DNA of 64,000 nucleotides. Source: Chelonoidis abingdonii. Lineage: Eukaryota > Chordata > Testudines > Testudinidae. A model generated the notes under the pieces. It was not told the DNA's origin and made no database searches. It saw nothing but the letters and a program-made list of their open reading frames with translations. Of the stretch, positions 22,555 to 33,847 are shown piece by piece (the stretch's first letter is position 1; each line of letters begins with the position of its first letter). The position numbers and the translations under genes are program-made. Location of the stretch: positions 175,651,911-175,715,910 of the forward strand of contig NC_133769.1 of assembly GCF_003597395.2 (NCBI RefSeq), given 5' to 3'.

Positions 22555-22690
22555 GGTACCAAGTCCCTGGTGGAGATTAAGACCTGGACGTGGACCAGTA
22601 GTTTGAAGTTCAACTTGGGTAAGACTGAAGTGATGCTGCTAGCAGGGAGAACCACCTTGAGGATCTGGTGATGTTTTTAAACTATTCTAG
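22555..22690 (+). pseudogene. L2-like LINE RT fragment
   Basis: Reads KTWTWTSSLKFNLGKTEVML, matching the W...N.LKLN..KTEVLL signature of the region downstream of the RT catalytic DD in L2/CR1-type LINEs. It is likely the same insertion as 24060-24500 and 25190-25700, split by a later GC-rich block. Confidence 0.55.
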
Positions 22691-22784
22691 CGGCTAAAAT
22701 AGGGCCTTCCCCACCATTGTTGAAATTGTCTTTCAGTGCTTGAGGACTCATCACTACTTCCAGAACTCCACACTAGAGCTGGTC

Positions 22785-23990
22785 AGAAAATTCGTGACTA
22801 AGCAGTGTTTTGTGAGGAAGCGCCAAGATGTCTCATGAAAATGTCTTTGTTTCAATTAACTTTTGTCAAATCACAATGAGGGTTCTGAAGGAAACCTGTC
22901 TACTGGAAACCTGCCTGATACCCTGAGAACTCACCCTGTAGGCTGCTGTGGGGCCAGGGACATCTGGGCTCCCATGGTATGCAGCTCCAGGACAGCCCCA
23001 TTGTGGCAAGGCTTCCAGAATTTATTGGCTCTTTGCTGTGGAGCTGGGGGGCTGGCAGTCCCAGAAGCCCTGGAAAACCTGGGTCTAACCAGTGTTCTAC
23101 TCTGGCTCTGCCGCAGACGGCCTGGAAACTCTGGAAGATGAAGCTTCAGCCAGGGCTCTCAGGGTCTAGGTTCCCAGGCCCACACAAGGGAACTTGGAAG
23201 CCAGAAGAACTCTGGCTCAAGCCAGGGCTCTCAGTACTTCCAGACTTCCTACCATAAGCTCCGACTCTGTGGATGTTCCAGGGCTTAGCACCCACTGGAA
23301 ACCAAATCCCTCCCTCCCCCCAGTGCTTCCCACCCACAGGCAGACCCACTGCTCAACTACTCCCCCTTCCTCCCAGTGCCTCCTGCCTGCCATAATCAGC
23401 TGTTCCACAGTGTGCAGGAGGCTCAAGGGGGAAGGGTAGGAGCAGGGATGGGGTGCGCTTGGAAGAGGGCATGGAATTGGATGGGATGAGGTGGGGGGGT
23501 TGGGAGAAAGTGTGGTGGGGGCATTGCTTGGGGCACAGCAGGGTGGGCAGGAATGGGGACTTGGGAGAAGGGATGGGGGAGGGGCCTGCGATGGAGCAGG
23601 GGTGGGAAGAGAGAGGGTGGGGATGGGGGCTTGGGTGAAGGGGTCGTGTGGGGCAGGACCTTCTTGGAGGAAGTTGGCGCCTGTGCTTCCTGTCACAAAG
23701 CAAAGAGATTCTGGAGAGGGCTTCCAGGGACTTCAGCTCTGAGGCAACCTCACCATGAAGAGGACTCCAGGACTGAGGACCCCAGGGCTTCCAGATTCCC
23801 CAGACAGCTGGCTCCCTGAGCTGCTTATAGCATCAGTGAAAATGACAACATACATTTCAGTCAGCAACTGCTCGTACGGGGGAGTATATTTCATATGTCA
23901 GTATTTCCAAAGCAACCATTGAGGGGTATTTCCGATTCATGAGAAATAATTTTTTTTAAAAAGTGTTTTCTTCTCAAGTAGAAGGAAATA
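22785..23990. other. GC-rich, G-tract-rich block, possible DNA element
   Basis: It starts ACTAGAGCTGGTCAGAAAAT, an end I associate with a common sauropsid MITE, and carries duplicated short motifs (CCAGGGCTCTCAG at 23150 and 23222). The segment 23420-23660 is very G-rich on the plus strand (repeated GGGG, GGTGGG). Overlapping frames on both strands reflect low-complexity Gly/Pro-rich translation and are not genes. No clear right-hand inverted end. Confidence 0.4.
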
Positions 23991-24059
23991 AAGTTTTGAA
24001 ATACTGAAACTCTTACCTCACCGCTGAGGCCTTGGCAGGTGGCAAATGAATTGTGCACC

Positions 24060-24500
24060 AATATTTCAAATGCAGATCTAATTTTGCTGATTCATGATCT
24101 TGTTACATGGGACAAACCATGGAAGCTGTATGGATGATCTGGATAGTACAAAATGCAGCTGTCTACTTTCTGAGAGGAGTATACCAGTGAATGCATTTCA
24201 CATCTCTGCTCTGCTCCCTACTCCAGTTGCCAATCAACTCCAAGTAAAATTCAAGGTGATAGTTCCTATATGCAATGCTTACATGGCCTAGGCCCAAGTT
24301 ACATTACAGTCAGAGTTCCTCTTACCTTCTATATAACCTATACTCATTTGTAAGTTACTGCTTCAAGAATGAAGTTCACAGAGATACTTTTGACAGCAAG
24401 TCAACACCACTGGAATTTGCTCTCACTGGAAACACAATGAAGCATAAATCTGGCCATGTTCAAGAAGCTGTATGACACCTCTTTGCTCAGGCTTGTAATT
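24060..24500 (+). pseudogene. L2-like LINE ORF C-terminal remnant
   Basis: Mixed frames give VQNAAVYFLRG (about 24145), TSECISHLCSAPYSSCQ (the H..P.L..LHWLP region) and MQCLHGLGPSYI (about 24272-24307). This is the canonical order QNAA.RL.. / HITP.L..LHWLP / K.LHGLAP.Y of L2-type LINEs. Frameshifted. Confidence 0.6.
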
Positions 24501-25189
24501 GACTCTGAGCTATGAAACCATGAGCTGCTGTCCAACAGGCCAGAGGTCTCTCTTCTTTCTAAGTTATGTGTTACAGGGGAGCACACTGTGTTGGCTCTCC
24601 TTATTTGGAATTAATGACTTAATTTAAACCACACAGTGTTCCCAGATGTCACAGTTATGGGTCACTTATAAATGTACGTAATAATAATAAAAAACAATAG
24701 CTTCCTATTAAAATTGCAGATTTAGTTCTGATCGCAAATGTGATAGATATCAGTTCTTGGCCCAATTAGCAAGATCAGGTACCCCTTTACTCAAGCACAA
24801 CTTCTATTTTGTATAGGTTCTTATGCTCTCATCACTAATATCTGAGCACTTTCCACTAGTTCATTAAAGAAAGTAAATAACATCTGTCACACATGGTTCA
24901 TTATCTCTCTCTCCTCCTCTCTGTAGAATAATTATGTACAATGTAGCTTTTTGGAGCATTTTGTTGTTATTGAATGTACCTGTTGCTATGTGTTTATATC
25001 AGAGAGGGCAAAATCAGAGAAGTACACGTGATACGTGGAGTAGAAGAAGGTGGTTTGTAATGCTTCTTAGTTCCTTGGTGAGTTTGTTCTGCAGTCTCAG
25101 ACTGGCCCTAAGAAATCTCACCGTCACCTGCATAGATAGTCTTTACCTTTATGATAGAAAGCTCACTTGTGCCAAAAAGTGGAGTCAGT

Positions 25190-25700
25190 CATGGACTTCA
25201 TCCTGGAACTTTAGGCAACTGTTTAGATATACTGGGCCCAGGCCACCGAGACTTTGAAGATAAGAGCAGAGATCTTGAACTTGACTCAATATCGTATGGA
25301 AACAGTGTAGAGACCAAAGGGCAGTCTGACATGATGATGATATTCCATGTTGCGGAGGAGATGCGCCACAGCATTCTGTACTGGTCAGAGTTTCCTAAGG
25401 GATGGTGGTTTCATGCCAAGAGATGCAGCATTGAATGTAGTCTAGATAGGATATGACAAGGCCAGGTAATTATCTACCAGTGTGAGCTAGAGATTCCTAG
25501 CCAACTGCATATGGTAGAAAGTGTTATTCACAGATGCTATTATGAGAGATCTTAGTGTCAGCAAGGAATCCAGGAGGTCATCTAAACCATGCACTGAGTT
25601 AACCAGCTGTGGGTGGACACTTTCAACCAAAGGAGACTGCACTATGGCTGCAAACACTTCAAAAATGTGGATTCCATTTATGTCAGTGGAAGTTTTGCCT
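25190..25700 (+). mobile_element. L2-like LINE 3' region
   Basis: AGAGATCTTGAACTTGACTC, then GAAACAGTGTAGAGACCAAA, GGCAGTCTGACATG, CAGCATTCTGTACTGG and GGCCAGGTAATTATCTACCA parallel the L2/CR1-type 3' sequence ('cttgaactcgatccg...cagccagtg...tgcattttg'). The position downstream of the coding remnant at 24.1-24.5 kb supports one old L2 insertion. Confidence 0.45.
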
Positions 25701-25704
25701 GAGT

Positions 25705-26380
25705 AAAAAAGGAGTGGATGCTGAGGGCACAAATCAGAAAAAAAATTCACAAGTAAAACATTCCAAGCATATAACCTAAAAGGTAAAAAAAAAAAAAAAA
25801 AGACCTATGGAGTAATATTGCACCACTTTTTAAAAAAATTCTAATAAATAATATATTTTAAAAGCTGGTAGCTTCAAGATGGTACTCTGGCTTGTGGCAG
25901 ACGTAAATTGGTCTGTTTCAATCTCTTCGGGGGAAAAGTTGATATAATAGTTGTGAAAGTTGTAGCTAGCCATATGACAGATTTCATTTACAAAATCAGT
26001 TTCATTTAATTTTCCCCACCTAAGAGCTAAAATTTCATTAACTAGTATAAAACCTGTGGGGGTTGGGGGGAAAGGGGGAATTGGCAGCCAATTTCAAGTC
26101 AGATAACTGAAGATTGCTTGAGTGGTGTTTTTTTCCCCCAAATATTCTGTCAGAATGAAATTTGGGACTATATGACCAGTGTTTGTCCTGAGAACGGCAA
26201 AGTATGATTTGAAAAAAGATGTTATTGTTGCCTCCTCACCCTCAGTCCCCTCCATATTTTTTTTAAATGATGCCAAATAATTCTATAAATGAGGGTGTTA
26301 ACTAGCAGGTATATTAGTTTATTTTACTGTTTGAATTCAGTTTCTGTGGCTGTTGTTCCCATTAGTATCATCTACATTCC
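25705..26380. other. Unassigned AT-rich DNA
   Basis: An A17 run lies at about 25784. No supported gene. Confidence 0.45.
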
Positions 26381-26384
26381 TTCA

Positions 26385-26960
26385 GACAGGGCCCAATTAA
26401 AAGCCCATTGAAGTCCATGAAAGGATTTCAAGCCAGAGATTCATTGATTTTAAAGGCCAGAAGGGATCTAATCTGACCTCTTGTATAACAGAACCTCATC
26501 TAGTACTTCCTACAGTAAGTGCAATAACTTGTGGTTAAGCTGAGGTATCTTTTATAATTACATCCAATCTCAATTTAGGTATCAAGTGATGGAGAATTTG
26601 CCACATCCCTATCTAAGCAGTTCTACTATTCAAAATTTGCACCTTAATTTCACTTGGAGTTTGTTTAGTTTCAGTTTCCAGCTTTTGGATCTTCACGTCT
26701 TTGCCTGCTAGATTAAAAGAGCCTTCTTGTATCAGAAATCTTCTCCCTGTGTAGGTCCTTACAGGCCATGGCCAAGCCTGTTAAAAAGTAAATAGACTGA
26801 GTGTTGTCTTTCTGTAAAGCACGTTTCCAGACCTTGAATCATTCTTGTGGCTCTTCTCTGAACCCTCTCAAATTTTTCAACATCCTTTTTGAAGAGCAGG
26901 TAATAGAACTGGACCCAGTATTCCGGTAATGGTCTAACTAACACTGTAGATGTAGGTAAT
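26385..26960 (-). pseudogene. CR1 ORF2 C-terminus and 3' UTR remnant
   Basis: The minus-strand frame 26759-26944 begins MLVRPLPEYWVQFYYLLFKK and continues ...VQRRATRMIQGLE, the CR1 signature LVRPHLEYCVQFW..KKDIE.LE.VQRRAT.MI.GLE. Downstream, antisense AAAGGCCAGAAGGGATCTAA and CTGACCTCTTGTATAACAG are the CR1 3' UTR. One insertion, several indels. Confidence 0.85.
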
Positions 26961-26964
26961 TATG

Positions 26965-28895
26965 ATGGATTTGGAAATGCTCTGTAATGATTTATGAATA
27001 CTGTATGTTGACCTGGTTATTTGGATATTTACCATATGAATATATTGGGTTAACTCAATAGAAGGTTGTCCCGGAAATATGGTCAGAGGGGAAAAGATGG
27101 CTCAAGATAGCCACCTCTCAGAAGACATGTGAGAGCTGTTAAGAGCCAGTGCCAGAATGATTAGCTTTGATGATTTTACCTCCTGTCCAGCCAACCTACA
27201 AAACTCTTTTTGACCAGGCTAGAGACAGCTCTCAAACACTGAACTCTAGCAGTGTTGAAAGAAGGATGGTTTTCAGGAGAGGCTGTAGTTGTTCAAGGGA
27301 ACCCGAATGAGATATCTGGAGAAGCTAGGCCGGCTTAGGTCACCATCACAGGATGGTAGGGCTTTAGAGATGTGTGTCAGGTTATTTGAAATCCCTCTCT
27401 AAAATCTGTTTGGTCACTGTATTCACCAATGATCACAGACTCGTGACGGGAACAACCATAGGTGCCTAAACCAAATTGGACATGCTAGATAAGCTTAGTC
27501 AAATATACAGGGTGCTACAGCCCAGGGCCTGTTCTAAGAGTGGGAGAATGATTGAGCTCCACCCTAGGAGAATAAAGTCATGAGGCCTGACATCTGAGGG
27601 ACAACACTCAGAATCCACAGAGGAGTAAGAGGTGCAACTAATCTTGCAACCGTGACAGTAGTGCAATACAACTAGACTCAGTTGATGTTCATAAGAGAAA
27701 TAATGAAAATATGAAACCAAATTTTTGCTTCACATTTTTTTTATGGAGAGCAGATCTACCATTTCTGCAAATAAGCAGTTTTTAATTACAATAGCAGCAT
27801 GATTTCACCACAGCACAGTCGCAACTCTTCACACATTTGCTCCAGGCAAAATATTCATAATTTTATGCTGATAAAACAGGTTTTGTTTTGTTTTTCATAG
27901 TTGGAAAATGTCACCTTTCCTTCAAGGGAAAGCACTGAAAAGTTTAAGTGGAAATGGGCAAATATTTTTCCAACAAAGTGGAATTAATGGTGGCATGAGT
28001 GTAGGTAAAGCTCTGGTGCAGACTGTTTTCCCCACCACAGCAATTCAGCTTTACTAACCTGTGTGAGAGGAGGCAGAGCATTTCAGCCTATCTGTGCAGA
28101 AGGGTAGAGTAGCAGCCTCATAGAGGAACCCTTTCTCCCTTTCCCTCCATGCCCAATACCACTACATGGGCGAGTGCATTGCTGGGGTCATAATCTGGCC
28201 CTTTGAATTTTATCTAGGAGAGCTGAAAACAGTTCACATTTCTAATTGTACCCCAATTATTCTTTAACTGGAAGTACACTTCATGAATGTAATTTAAAGT
28301 GGTTTGATTAGCTTTTTTCCTCTAGCCACATTCAGCCTTTCCACTGTAGCCATAAAAAGAAATACACTGCATAAATATTGCTCTGGTTCCAGTCAAATTC
28401 TTAGCTGAAAGCCACCCAACCTGCCCTAACACTCACTAATAGAAAGTTATCCAACTGCTCACCTCAAATAAGAGGGTACAGGGCCAGGCCTACATTCCTA
28501 CCATTTCTTTTTCCAGCTATATATTATGAACCTTAATAATTCTTCTTACATTCATTATAGATACATTCTTTCATGGGATGTTTTAACCTTTCAGCAGAAC
28601 ACATCTCTTGCATTAATATGTTTCCATGAAGCAGCATTTTATACATGCTAATATCATTTTAAAAAAAAAATCCATTCTATTTTATAACCACACAATGGAA
28701 ACTAATTTCATTTCCCTAGCTTCATGGACAGATTGAGTTTCTTTTGTTATCTACTTTCCTTCCACTTTCTTCCTTCAGTGTTTCCTTTTATGAAATCAGT
28801 CATCTAGTCAACAGATTTACACATTCATTAGGTTTGAATATGTCATTCCTGCAGTTTTAGGCTTGTGTTTGTTCTTGAACACTTGGTAGATTTAT
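26965..28895. other. Unassigned DNA
   Basis: No gene recognised. TTGGAAAATGTCACCTTTCC at 27900 and AAATATTTTTCCAACAAAG at 27960 form a weak inverted pair like the AAAATTTT-type MITE ends elsewhere. An A9 run lies at 28661. Confidence 0.4.
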
Positions 28896-28897
28896 AC

Positions 28898-29539
28898 CCA
28901 TTGTGACAAAGTTCCTCCTTTATCTTGGTGGGTCCTGTGCTTATTTGGCAGATTTGCTCACCTCAGTGATATTCCCCACAGTCTGAGTCAACTCCTTCTG
29001 TGTCTGATCAGGAGTTGGGAGGAACCTGGGCCTGCCCTCCACTCCAGGTTCCAGCCCAGGGCCCTGTGGATTGCAGCTGTTTACAGTGCCTCCTGTAACA
29101 GCTGCATGACAGCTACAACTCCCTGGGCTACTTCCCCATGGCCTCCTCCAAACACCTTCTTTATCCTTACCACAGGACCTTCCTCCTGGTGTCTGATAAC
29201 ACTTGTACTCCTTAGTCCTCTAGCAGTACACCCTCTCATTCTCAGCTCCTTGTGCCTCTTGATCCCAGCTCCTCACACGCACTTCCTCTCCTCTGGCTCT
29301 TCCTTTCCTGACTGGATTGAGCTCCTTTTTAAACCCAGGTGCCCTGATTAGCCTGCCTTGATTGGCTGCAGGTGTTCTAATCAGCCTGTCTGCCTTAATT
29401 GGTTCTAGCAGGTTCCTGATTACTCTAGTGCAGCCCCTGCTCTGGTCACTCAAGGAACAGAAAACTACTTATCCAGTGACCAATATATTTTCCCTCTACC
29501 AGACTCCTGTACCCCACTGGCCTGGGTCTGTCACACCAT
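28898..29539 (-). mobile_element. Solo LTR, family A, 4-bp TSD
   Basis: The LTR is 28902-29535 (634 bp). Outer ends are TGTGACA and TGTCACA, and CCAT flanks both sides (28898-28901 and 29536-29539). On the minus strand it starts TGTGACAGACCCAGGCCAGT and matches the plus-strand LTR at 42131, including CCAGAGCAGGGGCTGC and a TTTAAAAAGGAGCTC promoter region near 29325. No internal retroviral sequence adjoins it, so it is a solo LTR. A 4-bp duplication is compatible with class I ERV or Gypsy; class undecided. Confidence 0.85.
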
Positions 29540-29930
29540 CTTGATTCCAGGTTGTCTAGAAAATCTTGGGGAAATATATGATAAAATCATGTTTTTCCAT
29601 TTTTGCACCAAGTTGCAAACATGCCTTTTTTTTCATCTTCATATAGTACATTTTCTCTGTCCTCCAGAGCAGCTAAGATTTCAGATTCTGAAAAAAACCT
29701 TGCTGTGTTGTGAAATACTGGGCATTGCAATGAGAAGAGGTAAAACGAGAAAATGTACCTACCATTCATCTCTCTTTCTTTTAATCTAAATCAATTCTCA
29801 TTTAGTATCCCCTCAAGCATGGCATACACACATGGACACAAGAGTCGCAAAAGACCATCTATGTTGTTGACTCTGAAAAGACAAACCCTCATTCCATCAC
29901 CAAACCTTCAATCTTCTCTCTAAGTACTTG
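29540..29930. other. Unassigned DNA
   Basis: Nothing recognised beyond the flank of the following CR1. Confidence 0.4.
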
Positions 29931-30139
29931 CAAAACTCCCAGGGACAGAAGTGCCCACACTCTCTCTCTTCACATCTGCTCAAGATCTGTCCTAGTGAGC
30001 AGATACAGGTGAGCAACCGTTTTTATGTTCTCTCCACAGGTACTAATGCGGAAAGTGTACTAGATGATACATCTGAGGGAAGGGACCAGAAGGAGACTCC
30101 ACTGGTTGGAAGGCATGAGATGCACAGTCCTAGGGATGG

Positions 30140-30682
30140 GGGTCCCGTGACCACCGCTCCCAAGAGAAGGAGGCAGGTGGTGGTGGGCGGGGAATCCTTC
30201 TCAGGGGGACTGAGTCATCTATCTGCCTCCCTGACCAAGAAAACTGACAAGCGTGCTGCTTGCCAGGAGCTAGGATTCACAATGTGATGGAGAGACTGCC
30301 AAGACTCATCAAGCCCTCGGATAGCTACCCCTTCCTGCTTCTCCATGTGGGCACCAATTATACTGCCAAGAATGACATTGAGCGGATCATTGCAGACTAT
30401 GTGGCTCTTGGAAGAAGGATAAAGGAGTTTGAGGCACAAGCGATGTTCTCGTCCATCCTCCCTGTTGAAGGAAAAGGCCTGGGTAGAGACTGTTGAATCC
30501 TGCAAGTCAACAAATGGCTACACAGGTGGTGTTGGAGAGAAGGCTTTGGATTCTTTGACCATGGGATGGTGTTCCAAGAAGGAAGAGTGCTAGGAAGAGA
30601 TGGGCTCCACCTAATGGAGAGAAGGAAGAGCATCTTCATAAGCAGGCTGGCTAAGCTAGTGAGAAGGGCTTTAAACTAGATT
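30140..30682 (+). pseudogene. CR1 ORF1, SGNH esterase-like domain
   Basis: CR1 ORF1 carries a hydrolase domain of the SGNH type thought to help membrane or RNA handling. Here the block-I region reads VVVGGESFSGG (GES instead of the usual GDS). Then come GARIHNVMERLPRLIKPSD, LLLHVGTNYTAKNDIERI and FSSILPVEGKGLGRD, and after an in-frame stop at about 30496, DGLHLMERRKSIF with the D..H pair, near 30604. The usual GTND is GTNY, so two signature positions are altered. The frame is closed by a stop. Confidence 0.85.
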
Positions 30683-30809
30683 CACCGGGGGAAGGAGACC
30701 AAAGCCCTGAAGTAAGTGGGGAAATGAGATACCAGTAGGAAGCATGAGCATGAGAGCGCAAGAAGGGAGGACTCCTGTCTCATACTGAGTAAGCGGGACG
30801 ATCAGTAAG

Positions 30810-31800
30810 TTATCTTAAGTGCCTATACACAAATGTAAGAAGCCTGGGAAACAAACAGTGAGAACTGGAAGTCCTGGCACAGTCAAGGAACTATGATGTG
30901 ATTGGAATAACAGAGACTTGGTGGGATAACTCACATGACTGAAGTACTGTCATGGATGGATATAAACAGTTCAGGAAGGACAGGCAGGGAAGAAAAGGTG
31001 GAGGAGTTGCATTATAAGTAAGAGAACAGTATGACTGCTCAGAGCTCCAGTATGAAACTGCAGAAAAACTTGAGTCTCTGGATTAAGTTTAGAAGTGTGA
31101 GCAACAAGGGTGATGTCGTGGCAGGAGTCTGCTATAGACCACTAGACCAGGGGGATGAGGGGGATGAGGCTTTCTTCCAGCAACTAACAGAAGTTACTAG
31201 ATCACAGGCCCTGGTTCAATGGGAGACTTCAATCACCTGGATATCTGCTGGGAGAGCAATACAGTGGTATTCCAGACAATCCAGGAAGCTTTTGGAAAGT
31301 GTAGGTTTCCTGGTGCGAGTACTTGAGGAACCAACTTAGAGGCAGAGCTCTTCTTGATCTGCTGCCCAGAAACCGTGAAAAATTAGTAGGGGAAGCAAAA
31401 GTGTATGGGAACCTGAGAGGCAGTGACCATGAGATGGTAGAGTTCAGGATCCTGACACAAGGAAAAAAGGAGAGCAGTAGAATATGGACCCTGGACTTCA
31501 GAAATCAGACTTTGACTCCCTCAGGGAACTGACAGGCATGATCCTGGGAGAATAACATGAGGGGGAAAGGAATCCAGGAAAGCTGGCTCTATTTTAAAGA
31601 ATCCTTACTGAGGTTGCAGGAACAAACCATCCCGATGTGTACAAAGAATAGTAAATATGGCAGGCAACTAGCTTGGCTTACCAGTGAAATCCTTGCTGAT
31701 CTTAAACACAAAAAAGAAGCTTACAAGAAGTGGAATATTGGACATATGACCAGGGAGGAGTATAAAAATTGCTCAGGCATGCAGGAGTGAAATCAAGAAG
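30810..31800 (+). pseudogene. CR1 ORF2, APE-type endonuclease region
   Basis: Fragments read CLYTNVRSLGNKQ (N-terminal N of the EN domain), YDVIGITETWWDNSHD (catalytic E in ITETWW), GYKQFRKDRQGRKGGGVAL, GDVVAGVCYRPLDQGDEGDE, RGRALLDLLPRN and GSDHEMVEF (SDH motif near 31420), then ARLTSEI and KKEAYKKW leading to the RT. The order and motifs match CR1 endonuclease. Internal stops and at least one frameshift are visible. Confidence 0.88.
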
Positions 31801-31812
31801 GCCAAATCACAC

Positions 31813-32112
31813 AGAGGGCACGTCTAGACTACGCGCCGTATCGGCGCGTTAAAATCGATTGCTCGGGGATCGATATATCGCGTCTGATCTAGACGGGATA
31901 TATCGATCCCTGAGCGCGCTTATATCGATTCCGGAACCTCTGTTGGTTTTGGTGGAGTTCCGGACAACATGGCGAGCCGCGACATCGATCCCGTGCGGTG
32001 AAGACGGATGAGTAAATCGATTTTAGATATCGATTTTCAGCTACGCTATTCTCGTAGCTGAAATTGCGTATTAAAATCGATTTTCGCGCGTAGTGTAGAC
32101 CGGTCTGTAGAG
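31813..32112. mobile_element. ATCGAT-rich MITE inserted in CR1 ORF2
   Basis: About 290 bp (31817-32108) with ends GGCACGTCTAGACTACGCGC and, on the other strand, GACCGGTCTACACTACGCGC: an imperfect terminal inverted repeat. AGAG flanks both sides (31813-31816 and 32109-32112), a possible 4-bp duplication. The CR1 reading resumes directly after it with LQLAKDIKNNK. The hexamer ATCGAT occurs eight times. A perfect 10-bp hairpin stem (TTCAGCTACG) lies at 32036-32062. I recall this as a high-copy turtle repeat; superfamily not assigned. Confidence 0.8.
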
Positions 32113-33500
32113 TTGCAGCTAGCAAGGATATTAAGAATAACAAGAAGGATTTCTCGGCATAGCAACAAGAAGAAAGTCAAGGAATAGTGTGGTCCTTTAC
32201 TGATGAGGAGCACCTAGTGACAGAGGATGCGGAAAAAGTTAATGTACTCAATGCTTTTTGCCTCTTCTTCAGAACAAGGTCAGCTCCAACTACTGCACTG
32301 GGCAGCACAACATGGGGAGGAGTGACCAGACTTCTGTGAGAAAGAAGTGTTTGGGACTATTTAGGAAATCTGGATGAGCACAAGTCTATGGGGCTGGATG
32401 CACTGCATCTGAGGGTGCTAAAGGGTTGGGAGATGTGATTGGAGAGCATTGGCCATTATCTTGGAAACTCATGCGCCTGGGGGAGGTCCCAGATGACTGG
32501 AAAAAGGCTAATGTAATGTCCATCTTTAAAAAGGAAAAATAATCCAAGGAACTACAGGCCAGTCAGCCTCACCTCAGTCACTGGAAAAATCATGGAGCAA
32601 CCTAAGGAATTAATTCTGAAGCATTAGAGGAGAGGAAAGTGATTAGGAACAGTCAGCATTTTTTCACCAAGGGCAAGTCATGCCTGACTAACCATTGCCT
32701 TCTATGATGAGATAACTGGCTCTGTGGATGAGGGTAAATCAGTGGATGTGTTATTCCTTGACTGTAGCAAAGCTTTTAATATGCTCCCACCGATAACTTG
32801 CCAGCAAGTTACAGAAATATGGCTGGATGACTATAAGTGGATAGAAACTGGCTAGATCATCAGGCCAATAGTAGTGATCAATGGCTCCAGTCTAGTTGGC
32901 AGCAGGTATCAAGCAGAGTGCCCAGGGTCAGGCCTTAGGCTGTTTTGTTCATATTTTCATGATCTGGAGCATGGTGTGATGCACCCTCAGCAAGTTTGCA
33001 GATGACATTAAACTGGGAGGAGTGGTAGAATACACTGGAGGTAGGGATAGGATACAGAGTGACCTAGACAAATTAGTGGATTGGGCCAAAAGAAATCTGA
33101 TGAGGCAACAAGACAATGCAGAGCCTGTACTTAGGACTGAAGAATCCCATGCACTGCTACAGACTAGGTCCGAGCTAGGCAGCAGTTCTGCCAAAGGACC
33201 GGGGTTACAGTGGACGAGACCTAGATATGATCAACAGAGTGCCCTGTTGCCAAGAAGCTAACAGCATTTTGGGCTGTATAGTAGGGGCATTGTTGTAGAC
33301 TGAGGGACAGATCATTCTCCTCTATTCAACATTGGTGAGGCCTCATCTGGAGTACTGTGTCCATATTGGGCCCCACACTACAAGAAGATGTGAAAAATTA
33401 GAAAGAGTCAGCAGAGGTAACAAAAATTAGGAGTCTGAGCACAGACTTAGAGGAGGCTGTGGGAACTGCAATTGTTTTGTCTGCAGAAGAGAGAATGAAG
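32113..33500 (+). pseudogene. CR1 ORF2, reverse transcriptase region
   Basis: Readable pieces: NYRPVSLTSVTGKIMEQ (near 32550), GKSCLTNLIAFYDEITGSVD (near 32670-32735, in register only after a frameshift), LFLDCSKAFN (near 32755), [19 protein letters not shown] (FADD catalytic pair near 32995-33010) and [14 protein letters not shown] (near 33065). Catalytic Asp residues are still visible, but frames are broken many times. Confidence 0.85.
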
Positions 33501-33847
33501 GGGATTTGATAGCTGCTTTCAACTACCTGAAAGGGGGTTCCAAGAGGATGGATCTACACTGTTCTCAGTGGTACCGATGACAGAACAAGGATTAATGATC
33601 TCAAGTGCAGTGGGGAGGTTTAGTTGGATATTCAGAAAAAACTTTTTCATTAGAGGGTGAAGCACTGAATGGGTTACCTAGAAGGTGGTGGAATCCTCCT
33701 TAGAGGTTTTTAAGACCCAGCTTGACAAAGCCCTGGCTGGGATGATTTAGTTGGGAATTGGTCCTGCTTTGAGCAGGGGGTTGGACTAGATGACCTCCTG
33801 AGGTCCCTTCCAACCCTAATCTTCTATGATTCTGTGATGATTCTATG

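Larger units (their letters stand above)
29935..33846 (+). mobile_element. Nearly full-length decayed CR1 LINE
   Basis: About 3.9 kb. A short 5' region is followed by ORF1 with an esterase-type domain (30140-30680), ORF2 endonuclease (30810-31800) and ORF2 reverse transcriptase (32130-33500), then a 3' UTR ending GACCTCCTGAGGTCCCTTCC ... ATTCTATGATTCTGTGATG, the CR1-type terminal octamer repeat. CR1 copies are usually truncated to a few hundred bp, so this is an unusually long copy. It is interrupted at 31817 by a MITE. Stops and frameshifts occur throughout both ORFs. Confidence 0.92.

Noticed and set aside
23217..23703. 159- and 116-codon Pro/Ser-rich minus frames
   Set aside because: Low-complexity translation of the G-rich tract; both frames are open because stops are rare in that composition.
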